From Trochalopteron elliotii (Eukaryota; Chordata; Aves; Passeriformes; Leiothrichidae): a stretch of DNA of 64,000 nt. This document shows positions 22,561-33,721 of the stretch, one piece after another. Made by a program: the position numbers and the translations under genes. The notes beneath the pieces were generated by a model. It was given only the letters and a program-made list of their open reading frames with translations. It had not been told where the DNA came from and did no database searches. Each line of letters opens with the position of its first letter. Position 1 is the stretch's first letter. Location of the stretch: NCBI GenBank assembly GCA_024734555.1, contig JANPWX010000081.1, positions 3,372,825 to 3,436,824 on the forward strand, read 5' to 3'.

Positions 22561-25500
22561 AGAGCCATATCATAGCTACTGGAGGATTTTGTTTTAATTC
22601 CATTTGGATGACCCTGAGAAATAAGACCTGTAATCCTCTCATCATCTGTTGAACATTTTAACTTGGGTATTACAGGATAAAGGGGAGGGCAATACTACTG
22701 ATCAGTTTGGAAGTAGCACAGCTTGAAGGCTGCATGATATAAACAAAAAATATTTTTCAGCAAATGCAACATGACTCATAACCTCAGTGAATGTCCTGTG
22801 TCACACAGTACAATACCAGCCCACTATGGGGCAAACAGGGCATCACCAAGGGAAGGAGGAAGGAGTTTATCCTTTTATTGTCTGGATGTTAATTGGTTTT
22901 AAGCAGCTAGATTGCACAGCTCTGGCTATACTTTGTACCCTACAGCACTGGATGATGAATACCAGGGATATATGAGCTTCATGCTATTCTTTAATTTGTT
23001 TAACTGAAGAATAATGACACTAACTTGTTTTGGGAACAGCAATTTAGTTGAATTATATATATTTATAGAATTAGCTATTGTATTATTTAAACACAGACAC
23101 CTGTAGATGCATTAGTGAGTGAAGATTAAATGTATAAAGGAATAATCTATTTTACAGCACTGCACCTCTCTGCAGTAGACTTTTGGATACTGCTTTGGTA
23201 ATTAAAAACTTTATGAGCAGTTCATTGTAGGATAGTAAAAATGTGTTAAAATCCATTAGCACAGATTGAATATATTCATGAAATGCTTCTTTGGTACAAT
23301 AATGACATTCAATTCACTTTTTTCCCCCTCTTTTTAGTAAGAAATTATTCCATTGGAAAGACAGAACAGATAGAGTAAATTGTGAATAAAATGCAGTATA
23401 AATGAAAACAGTTATTTTAAACCAAGTCATGCAAGCTTTTTATTTATGCAGCAACTTTCATCTAATAAAAAAGTCTGTGCCATTCTTAACTCTTAGGGAA
23501 AAATCCCAGCAACATAGCAGATGAGAGCAAGATAAACTTGCTCTCCCACAGAAGTTACTGGGAAGCAGCTATTGTGAACCCTACTACCACTAAAAAATTG
23601 TCATATTGGGAAATAAGGAATCTACACAAAAGAATTCAATGACTTCTTTTTATGTCGTTCATTTCTTTCATTGCTGATTTCATGTGCATTTTATAAGTCT
23701 GCTTCTTTTTCTCTTGCCCATGAACAGGCCAGAACAGACAGATAAAAAAGTGCTCTCGGGAGAGCGATTCTAAAAGTGAAATATGGTGGCTCCTAGCAGC
23801 AACACAGAAATACACACCTAGAAAGGAGAGAAGGCCACTGTAATGCAGACATTGTTATTTACACTCTGGAAAATTTCCTCAGATTTTAGTAAGTAGCCAC
23901 AGTTCTTTTAGAATCAGTGTCAATTGCTGCATACATCAGAACCAAAAGATAGACAAAAATTAAGGCATGAAAGCCAATTAAAAAATCCTAAATGTCAACT
24001 GCTTTGTTTTCCTCGGAACTCAGGATCACATGTGTAGAATTTAAGCTGAAAAATTCCTTTGCAAATCTTTCCCAGTGACCTGTAATGTCATATTTGTTTT
24101 TCATTATATGTTACATACACATGAATATGAAAATTAGAAGCTCAAAGGTCAACTAATACATCATGGCAATTTGGTATCAGATATTTGAAACCAAATGAGC
24201 ACATACCAACACTACTATAAATATATTGTTATTAAGGTCAAGTATAATTGATATGGAATCCAGGTGAAAAAGGGATAGTTGGCTTCCCCTCTACTGAGGG
24301 CATAACTAGCCTTTCCTTTTAAAATAACACTAGTAAACTGTGTAATTTTATTTTTCTTCCTAGACTCCTCTCTGTCTCCAAATTAGTTTTAAGGGATTCC
24401 ACAGCTTTACATTGATTTGTGCAGTACTACATTAACGTGTAGCCTTACTTCCCAGTGTTTCTGGAGGGTTTCTTCTCTCTCAGTAATGATGTCTTTCCTA
24501 GTTGAAGCAGACCATTTCTGTCTGGATTCATTTTGTGCTGTCTGGCAGAACTGCTGGATCAGTCCCTCTGCAGACAATACACAAAGTTACAGCTGTAAAA
24601 TGTGGCTAAACCTGTGTGGAGATTGCCTACCTCAGGTATAGCTGTCCTATGTCTTTCTTTCAGTCATGCAAAATATATTATTTATTGTCTGGCAACATTC
24701 AGTATTCACAGCTCTTATTTACTTGTGGATTGTACCTGATTCCTGGAGAAAGTATGCCATACGCTTATTATAGAGGAAAAAACTTTAAAACAGAATTGTA
24801 AGTGGAGAATAAAATGGTATTATTGCATCTACAAGTGACCCCTCTTGTGGATAAGTTTAGTTTTTGATTATGGGCACTGTTTCCCAGTACCAGTTGTTGG
24901 AAGGTGAGAGGCCACCTCCAGTTTTGGGAGCTCAGCTGGGTCTGTCCTGAGAAGGGATGATCCCAGAGGGGTTCAGCCACAACCCCACAACACTGCCATG
25001 TGAGCAACCTCCTCTTTGCTTCAGATGACAGAAACTGTCCCCCATTCCCTTATCCTTGCACTGGCCAGTAATGAGCAGGTCCTTGTTTGGACATTAACAG
25101 ATGTGCACTGACAGCATCAACAGACCAGGTATTTGTCCACATCCTACAGGGGAGAGTTTGCAATCTCCTTAGAGCAATAGACTGACTGAAGCAATCTAAA
25201 ATTCCAGTTCACTATAAGAGTCTCTGAAACAGTGCAGACATTAAACAGGAAGAAGATTTAAAGCCAGGGGTTCCCCAGGTGCTCACTGCTGTTTGGTAGA
25301 TATCTGCAGATTAACATGGATAAGAATTGTTAACAAGATGAACACTTTGGACAAATTCCCACAAGTGATACAGCTGCATTAATAATCATAAGGAAACTGT
25401 TGTGCACAGGAACATAGAATTAATTTTCATTTTAGGCTCCAGAACAGGGTGTAGCTATGTACTACATAGCTATTTCTGTACATTGCTATTCTGCTTCTGG

Positions 25501-27320
25501 TTAGCAGCTTGGAGAATAACCCAGGAGACAGAACATACAGTTTTTTACATTTCATCACAACTCAGAAAACTTCCTTGTGTCAATTTGTGCAATGTATTCT
25601 CCACATAATAAAACTGCCATCTATTAAGGAAATACTAATTTAAAATATAGTGGGGAGAAAAAAATGCTCAGTTCTTCCCTGTATTATATCTTCATCTAAG
25701 CCAAGCAGTTTCAGAGAAAAATAAAAAGGGTTGAACATCACTTGAACTGCTTACAGTCACATTTTCGGTGTCAGAAGCAAAGATTTAATTAAATTAATTC
25801 ACTTTTCTAAAAGAAATAAACAGTAGATGTCATATTTCCTAGTGTAATATATATGAAGTCAAAAGTAAGATGCCCCTGGGGTTTGTTTCAAGAGACTCAC
25901 AAAACTTTGTTGCCCAAAAGAGAATAAATATGTAAATCACTTTTTACTTTGGATAAAGTCATACCTACTGCTAATTTAAAAGGCAGAATTAGCCCACTGA
26001 ATTCTGAATTCTCAACAGGAATACTGAGATATCTCAGAACAGATAAAATTAAATTTGCTGTAAGAGAGTTGTCAAAAACGAACAGTGCTGTGCAGCACTG
26101 AGACTTAGCTTTTCATTATTAAAAACATGCATTATAGATCTCCATTTTTTTGAAGAGCAGAGTAGCAGACTATCCATGAATCAATATTTGTTATTAATGA
26201 GAATTTGCTGAATACACAGGCCAAACAATTCATTAGTTCCTTAAATTCATTGTGTTCATTCTTTCCTATTAGCAGTTTTTGGTTGCCCAAAAGTTTTCTT
26301 TCTCTCTCTCTTTCTTTCTTTCTTTTTTCTTTCTTTCTTTCTTTCTTGATGATACATTTGTCAAAGAGATAACTCATGCAGTCCTAGTGGGAGCCTCTGG
26401 TGGCTAAACATCAGACTAAAATTGAATTTAGAAAGATTATGTCTTGGTTTTAGCCTGTTGACAGAGAACACTGGGGCTGTGTGGAATAATTTTAAACGTT
26501 TTGAAAGTTAACCAAGGAGAAAAGTGAATTTTTTTCTTTTTCTTTATTCTTTTTTTTTTTTTTTTGTAATTTTAGATTTGCCATTATAAACTTTTTATGG
26601 ATTCAAACTTTTTGTTTATTTTCTAAGGAAAGAAAACTGATGGTCAAACATATTGCAACCTAATATATAATCAACAAAATTTTAATGTGTTATTTAATTC
26701 AGAGAAATATTGAAAATATGGTTATATATTTGATTCACTTTGCTAGTTTAATATTGCCTCACTAATAGCTACATCATATTTTAATTTATTTTAGCATTTA
26801 TTAGAAATTACTTCTTGCCTGCCTATTACACTTAGAATACATTTTCAAGATATTCTAATTTCTTCAAATGGAAATTGCTTATTTTAGAAGGCCTTTCCCT
26901 TTGCATTGTGTCTGACCCTGATGCTTACCATAATTTCTCAGCATAAGTTGATAACTTTTACTTCTTCCTTTACAAAAGCAGTCAGTCATGTGGATAATGG
27001 CAATGAAAGGTACTGTAGTAAGTAACTGTCGTTAAGCATTCCAAAAGGTTTTCATTAAAAATATGTTTATTGTATTGTATGAACAAAAGAAAGCATGCAA
27101 GGATCAGTAAAACACTAAATGTAGTTAATTTACACCTGGAAAAGTGTGGTGTGAAAGAGTGAATTTCGCAGTGGTGACCTAACTCTTACCCCACATTTTC
27201 TTCCAGGTTTCAATAATAATTAATTGAAGATGCCTAAAGAAATTAACATTGTTAAGAATGGATGGAAATTTTACAGATTACAGGAAATTTTACAGTCACT
27301 GGATTTCTACAGTCTGGTAC
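22561..27320. other. 4.8 kb unique AT-rich sequence, no gene seen
   Basis: No coding exon or interspersed repeat was recognised apart from the TTTC tract annotated separately. 24820-25040 is slightly more GC-rich but has only chance frames. A poly-T run lies at about 26549-26565. Confidence 0.45.
26294..26347. repeat. (TTTC)n / (TC)n microsatellite
   Basis: A pure pyrimidine tract of TTTC and TC units, broken by a T run. On the minus strand it makes a Lys/Glu/Arg-rich peptide, which explains the 81-residue frame at 26132-26377; that frame is not considered a gene. Confidence 0.93.
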
Positions 27321-27641
27321 TGTTACAGAATTCCTCAGGGAAGGTGGACATGATGTATACCTAGGCCTTGAACTACCCGAGCTGAGGCCTTCACAAAGGC
27401 CTAACTGAGGCCTTGAAGCCTGTGACATGACACAGTTAAAAATACTTAGCCGAGTGGCGCAGTTAGAAATTAGTAGTTAAGGTGTCAGGGAAAGATAATA
27501 AGGTTGTGAAGGTCATTGAGTAGAATTGTTAGTAAGCACGTGATAGCCACCTTAAGAGTAAGTAAAATAGAGTGTGTTTTCATACTTCTCTCTGCTGTAT
27601 GCCAATGAAAAGCCACTGTAAATGTAAACTATATAGAAATG

Positions 27642-27648
27642 TATATAA
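27642..27648 (+). promoter_or_regulatory. LTR TATA box
   Basis: TATATAA in the solo LTR at 27321-27756, placed where the U3 promoter of a retroviral LTR is expected, just before the polyadenylation signal. Whether it is active cannot be seen from the sequence. Confidence 0.7.
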
Positions 27649-27665
27649 GCAGCCATCTTAGTCGA

Positions 27666-27671
27666 AATAAA
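27666..27671 (+). terminator. LTR polyadenylation signal AATAAA
   Basis: Canonical AATAAA 17 bp downstream of the TATA box of the same LTR. In alpharetrovirus-like LTRs this places the signal near the U3/R border. Confidence 0.7.
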
Positions 27672-27756
27672 GCAGAACGTAGCAGTTAACCACATTGGTT
27701 TGATCTGTGTTCTCTGTACAGTCCAACTTCTCTTTATCTCAGGCAACCCTGCAACA

Positions 27757-30700
27757 TGGTACGACCATTATAAGCTGACTTAGAAAATGTTAATTTAGTG
27801 ACATTCTTCTGCAGAAGAAAAACTACTTCTTTTGAAAACATCCATAAGTTATAAGAATACAATTTTTTATATCTAATGAGAACATGCAATGCCACAGATG
27901 TAAACCACTTCTCAGTATGTCTTCCTGTTGTATAATGCACAAAGTTGTACCCTAACCAAGGAGAAAAGGAAAAAGGCAAGAATAGAAGAGAAGGTGTGGA
28001 GCATTGTAGGAATACATCCTGGCTCTGTAAGACATCTTTTACAGACAGAACCTAATTAAGTAAGACCTTTGAGAAATCTCTTATGGTCCTGATAACAAAA
28101 CTGCATGGGACTAATATCTGTAACTAAAATTTTAGATATGGAAATAAAGTGTTGAACAGTGTTGATAAAGTGTTCAGCAGCTGAGACCAGAAGCCTCTGA
28201 TAATGCAAGGGAAAACTCCCATAACTCCCATATCCTTGTACATGGCCTAATCTCCTGTACAAGGCTTGAAAAGTCATGAAACTTCAGATGTTACAAACAG
28301 GTTTGTTTTTCTTTTTTCAATTTTTTTTCTTTAACCTTTATATCTATTAACTCATAAAATTTAAAGGCAGTTTGTGAAGACCTGCATCTTTGGGCAGACA
28401 AAAGATTAATTTGTGCTGTTTTATTTGGGAAAGGACTTCACTGTTTTCCCATCCAGCCAAGCTGAGGGCCAGTCAAACATTAAAATGAAAAACATTTACA
28501 AAGCTTATATATACCATTTTTTCAAAAAATCTGATACTGCCACATCTCTCATATTTTATTTTTTTTTTCTGAAATGGATTTTCAAGGGTGTTAGATGCCT
28601 AGGCACAGTAATATTTTTGAAGCAGTTGTAAAGCCCAGTGACCTTTCCCAGCACACCACACAGAAACTTGGTGAGATGCATGTGAGAACTCTTTTTTTCT
28701 CCCTCCTGCTTCTTTTTTGTCTCTAAAGCAAATATTCCACAAAGTTATTGTGAATATTTAAGTGTATGAGTATCATAGTCACACCTCCTGTGAAATGGGA
28801 ACAAGTATGCTCTGCAGTTATTACACTGCCAAACCAGTTCTGCCACACACAGCATAAGGGACAAGTGTGATCTCCATGTTCTGCAGAAAGAAGTGCTGGA
28901 GCAGACTAAGCTTACCAAAATAAAAATAACATTTAAGGCTGTAGAACCAGATGTTGTTTTAGGAATTATCAAAACAGCCCAGACAACGGCAAAGATGGTC
29001 TGTTAATGTCCAACTCCAATCTTAGCAGACATTTTTAAAATACCTCTTTAGCATTTCTCCCCTCAGGTAGGCTCGGTTATTCTGCTGTGTAACTCCCAAA
29101 GTCATGGCCCTGCTTTCTACTGACATAATTAATGTGCCACAGCAAAGGTAAGAAATGTTTCTTAGAAGTTAAAAGGATGCATTTTGCAAAAAGTGACAGA
29201 GATTTCATTCTTAAATTCTTTTATCAAATGCATCATTGGGGCAGGACAAATACAGGTATAGTTGGTTCTGTGCAATGGGCCAAATTTATCTGGTTGCCAC
29301 AAGTGGGTTTTCGGGTTTTTTTACAGAAAAAAGACCTTTAATGCCAGGCTGGCTTTCTTACAGCAGCTGTTTTCCCTAAAGGAAGTTCTGTATAAGTGAA
29401 CCTGGTGTGGTTAAAATGTGCCTGCTGCCAGCACTCCAGGAAAACGACAAGTCACTGGGGTACACTCCAGTTGAGTTGCCTCTCTTCTGTCCAAGCCATA
29501 TTCAGTGGAGTGTGTGTCTACTGGTGTTCCTTATGCTCACAACTCCTTGCTTAAAAAGGTATAAAAGAACATTTTTTTCATACTTTTGCTGATTTTGTAT
29601 CTTGAGTATCTGATTTTGGCTGTTGTTTCATTTCAGCTCTTCAGCACCCTGTACATCCAGAAATTTGTCCTGCCATCTTCTGTCTCTGTATTTTGTTCCA
29701 GACCATTGTACTTCCAGAGATTCTGTGATTCCTCAGTCTTTTCAGCTGTGGGAGCCTGTATCTCCTTCCTTTTGGTGCTGAGTTGTGTCACCTGTCCTCA
29801 TAATTCCTTGTACTAATGCCAGGACACCAATAGCATAGCAGTAGTAGCAGCAAGTAATTTTTCCTCATGAAAAGATAGAGATATATAGGGAGGAGGGCAA
29901 CGAGAAAAAAAAAAATGGAGAAATTATTGTTGAAAATTCAGGCTTGGAAATGATTTGAAATTAATAATTTAGCTGAATATTTGAAAATCTGCTTAAACTG
30001 CTCATAACTGTGTCAAATTGTTCATGACCAATTTGGAAAAAAAAGCTTATGATCTCACTGACCTTATCCTACTGGTGAAATTTTTTTAAGCATGGTTTGG
30101 ACCCCTGAAAATACCCTACAAACATCCCTGAACTATCAGGAAACAAAACTGTCCCACAGTGTTTAAATTTTTTAGCCTCTCTATAGCAAACCTTGAGTAA
30201 ATAGAAATAAATAAAAACAACAAAGTCAAATCTCATTATTGCAGCAAGTAAATTTCACTATGCTTCTTCTATACAACGTGGTGAAACTTCATCCTTTCAT
30301 CTTGCAGAAATTACTTGCTAGAACACACTCTTTGATGAGAGCAGAGGATCATTTGGGAAATAAAAAACCCTCTGCTTCTCATAAATTTTGCAAATTGCTT
30401 CCAAAAAGAAAAAAAAATCAAGTTATTAAAACACAGACTTTGAAAACTAATGGCATACGAGTCACTTTTGCAGGTTCCTTTTTAAAAGCAAACATTGATT
30501 TACTCATTACAAGCAGTAAATGATGCAAAACTGCCTAAATGTCACTGTAAGTTACCTAAGATACAAATCCCTTTAATTTTTCTGTACTATGACATAGGAG
30601 ACTCAAGATAATGATAGGCAAGCCTATAATGGAAAGTGAACACTGGACAAGGATATTCTTGCAGTGTAAAATATTCCTGAAATAAGGAACATTCATATTA

Positions 30701-32707
30701 AGGATGAATTATTCCTTCCTCCAAGCATCCAGTTAAACAGCTGTGTGCGAGCCTTGAATCAATTTTTGTAACAAAGGCGAGGACACAGAAAAAGGGATTT
30801 GAAGAAAGTAGTCAATAAGAGGTAAGAAGCAACCTTGAAGTGACATGAAAAGCCAAAAGGATGCTAGAACTTCAAAACAAAACCAGATGTCCTCTTCAAT
30901 GTGTAAGTGAAAAGGATATTTGATCCTTTGTATATCCTTGAAGTGCCGTGGCTGACAGTAATGCTCTGCACTGTAATGCTTCGTTAGTTCTGTGTAAAGA
31001 GTGCTGTGTAAATATTAGGTAATGAAATCTCACAGTATCTCTGCATTATCTACGTGTTTTCTTGTCCAAGGACACACTCCAAGAGATGTACAGTACTGGA
31101 ACCCATATTTTCTAGCCCATAACCATTTCTTCCACCTTACAGAGGTTTTTAGCCTACCTCAAGTACCTATCAAGAATGCCTGAACTGTCAAACCACAGGT
31201 GGTAGAAATAAATGTTTCTACTAAAAGTATTATACAAAAATACTATTTAAAAATAAAAATACTATACTAAAACTATTTTTGCAATAATGTGGTAGGGTTT
31301 GATCCATCACAAAAAACCATTATTTTCTTTCTTCACACCAACACATGCAAAACCAGAAATGCAGGCTGATAAATCAGATGTATTGTTTTTGTGATGTTGT
31401 TGACCTACAAATACTCTGCAGGACTCTGCAGAGCAGTGTGCTTCAGTCTAGCTCTCAGAGAAATCTTCATGCAGGTAAAGTCTAAATATATCAGCCTAAG
31501 TAGATTTGATCACATAGAGTATGAACTCAGGTGTGAAACTGGATAGACAAATGCTGAAAATCAAAGTTCCAAACTCTGCAAGGAAGCAGCTCAGAATACA
31601 GTGCAGTTCTGCAAAGTTTCTGTGTATAGTTCAGTGAACTTGGTTTTTCTAGCAAGCTTAAAGCCAGGGAAGTGGGCCTGAATGATAAGTTTGCCTTGCA
31701 GAGCTTAGGTAGCTCAGTGTGCTAAGGCATGGCTAATCCTGAGAAAGACTACAAAAATTATTTCTCTCTTTCTTAATCCCTATTATATGAATATTTCTGA
31801 TGTTCAGATATTACTATATTGAAAAGAACTGCTGTGTTTGCTGTATTTGTCATATAATGATATCTTTTGACTTAGATGCACGTGGCCTCAGGCGTTATTA
31901 GGCAAATCTATAGGTATTTGTGGGCTGTGAAGGTGTAGGTTAATTCCTCACCTTAAAACATCACAGCATCAGCTTTGTCCCATCTCATCTGAGTTTCTTT
32001 CATGGAGAAGGTTTTCTATAATGATAATCCTCATGATTACCTGTGGTGAATCACCAGGTAGTCACTATTCTTGTGGCCACTTGCTGGAGGCAAAAGACCA
32101 CTTCCTCCCTCTAGAGAAACCCTCACAATACCTTGTCCCTTCAGTGTCATTCCAGGGCAGAAACAGAATAAATCCCAGCCCTGTATGTGAGGTTGTGCAT
32201 ACAAGAACATGAAATAGAAAGAGACATATATATTGATATACATATATGTATATACACACATACACTCTTCACTTACAAACAATAATTCAATGTTAACAGA
32301 TAGTCCTCAATTGAGTGAAGTACTTTGCAGCATGCTAGATTCAAAAATGCAGCTTTTAAAAACTGGAGAGAGAGGCTCTTGTGGGATTTTCTGAGAGAAA
32401 CATCATTAAAGGCTAATAGGAAGTTAGACCTCAAGACCTCAAAGAGAAAAGAAATTGGAATTTCAGCATCGAGAATAGTCAAGAGAGAAGAAAGTAGATT
32501 AAAAAAATAGAAGAAATATAAAACATTCAGCCTTTTCTCAGTACTTATCTAAGCTACTGCATACAAAGCATGTGGAATGTAGGTCAGAATTCCTCAACAC
32601 TTTGCTATTGTCTTCTTAGTACACTTTTTACTTCCTTTGTTTAATTTTCCTTGCATTTCATCTGAATTTTTTTCCAAGTAGGACTCTTAGGAGATATCAT
32701 TGCATAT
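27757..32707. other. 5 kb unique AT-rich sequence, no gene seen
   Basis: No coding exon, RNA gene or interspersed repeat was recognised. Frames at 27734-28277, 29132-29816 and 30239-30523 lack domains. A TATA/CATA-rich patch lies at about 32224-32270 and accounts for the Tyr/Ile/Cys-rich frames on the minus strand there. Confidence 0.45.
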
Positions 32708-33721
32708 TGTGGTGGGTTGACCAAAACTTCTCTCTCACTCCTCTCTGCAGCTGGACAGGGAGAGAAAATACTCTGAAAGACTTGTGGTTTGAGACAAGGA
32801 CAAGGAGAGATCACTCACCAGTTACCATCACAGGCAAAACAGGTTCAACGCAGGGAAATTAATTTAATGTATTACCAATCAAACCAGAGCAGGCTTATAA
32901 GAATAAAAATAGTATCTTAATACATCTTCTCCACACTATTCTCTTCTCCCTGGACTCAAGTTCAGTCCTGAATTCTCTACCTCTTCCCTCTCAGCAAAGT
33001 GCAAGCAAATGAGAAATGGGGGCTGCAGTCAGTTCATCACACATGGTCTCTGCTGTTCCTTACTCCTCAGAGGGAGGACTTCTCACACTCTTCCTCTGCT
33101 CCAGAAAGGGGTTCTCCCCACAGGAGTGAGTCCTCCACCAACCACTCCAACTTGAGCCCTTCCCATGGGCTGCAGTTCCTCATAAACTGTTCCAGCATGG
33201 GTCCCTCCCATGAAGATGAAGTCCTTCAAGAATAATTTGCTCCAGAGTGTGTCCTCTGCAGGGTCACAAGTTCTGCCAGCAAACTTGCTCCAGTGTGGAC
33301 TTCCCTGGGGTCACAACATCCTTCAGGCTCCCACCTGCTCCTGGTGGATCTCTCTTCCCCCAGGGGCAGCAGGGGCACAGCTGCTTCACCATGGCCTGCA
33401 CCAAGGGAATCCCAGCTCTGGCACCTGAGCACCTCCTGCTCCTCCTTCTGCACTCACCTGGGGCTCTTCAGGGATGTTGCTCCCACATATTGTCCTCTCT
33501 CCTGCTGCAACTGAGCAGGGCTTTTCCACCCTTTTTAAATACATTACCCCACAGTTTCTCCCACCATCACTGATGGGCTTGGGCTTGGCCAGCATCAGCT
33601 CTGTCTTGGAGCTGGCTGGCAGTGGCTTTCTTGGACACAGGGGAAGCTTCTGGCAACTTCTTAGAGAATCCACTTCAGTAGCACTCCTGCTATGAAAAAT
33701 TTATACTGCAAACCCAACACA
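32708..33721 (-). mobile_element. ERVL-type solo LTR, 1,014 bp, perfect 5 bp TSD CATAT
   Basis: On the plus strand it starts TGTGGTGGGTTGACC and ends AACCCAACACA. CATAT lies directly before (32703-32707) and directly after (33722-33726), a perfect 5 bp duplication as expected for class III (ERVL) elements. The ends, the GCTGGACAGGGAGAGAAAAT block and the TGATGGGCTTGGGCTTGGCC block are those of a widespread bird ERVL LTR. That family is read from the other strand, starting TGTGTTGGGTTTGC, so orientation is minus. A TATTTAAA box lies at 33534-33541 (minus). The polyadenylation site region reads AATACA (32869-32874, minus) instead of the canonical hexamer. U3 carries a degenerate 45-50 bp tandem array. 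Many overlapping frames at 32999-33695 are shadows of this LTR. Confidence 0.95.
33099..33330. repeat. Degenerate 45-50 bp tandem array inside the ERVL LTR
   Basis: Units that begin CTCCAG, CTCCAA or TTCCAG and continue with a GGGTCC/GTGTCC-like word recur at about 33099, 33145, 33190, 33240 and 33288. Spacing is 46, 45, 50 and 48 bp. The array lies in U3 of the LTR when read on its own strand. Such U3 repeats often vary in number among copies and may hold enhancer sites, but no factor site is claimed here. Confidence 0.75.

Larger units (their letters stand above)
27321..27756 (+). mobile_element. Solo LTR, ERVK/alpharetrovirus-like, perfect 6 bp TSD TGGTAC
   Basis: The ends are TGTTACAG at 27321 and CTGCAACA at 27756, an imperfect inverted pair (7 of 8). 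TGGTAC occurs immediately before (27315-27320) and immediately after (27757-27762), a perfect 6 bp target-site duplication. U3 contains several AGGCCTT words. A TATA box (TATATAA, 27642-27648) is followed only 17 bp later by AATAAA (27666-27671). This compact arrangement and the 6 bp TSD match what is known for alpharetrovirus/ERVK-type elements in birds. R/U5 runs to the right end. Length is 436 bp. Only one LTR and no internal genes remain, so it formed by recombination between two LTRs. Confidence 0.92.

Noticed and set aside
27444..27475. tRNA-like words (GCCGAGTGGCGCAGTTAG)
   Set aside because: No cloverleaf could be folded around it and it lies inside U3 of the solo LTR at 27321-27756.
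32999..33695. Cluster of overlapping frames on both strands
   Set aside because: All lie inside the ERVL LTR, which is noncoding; its GC-rich tandem units lack stops.
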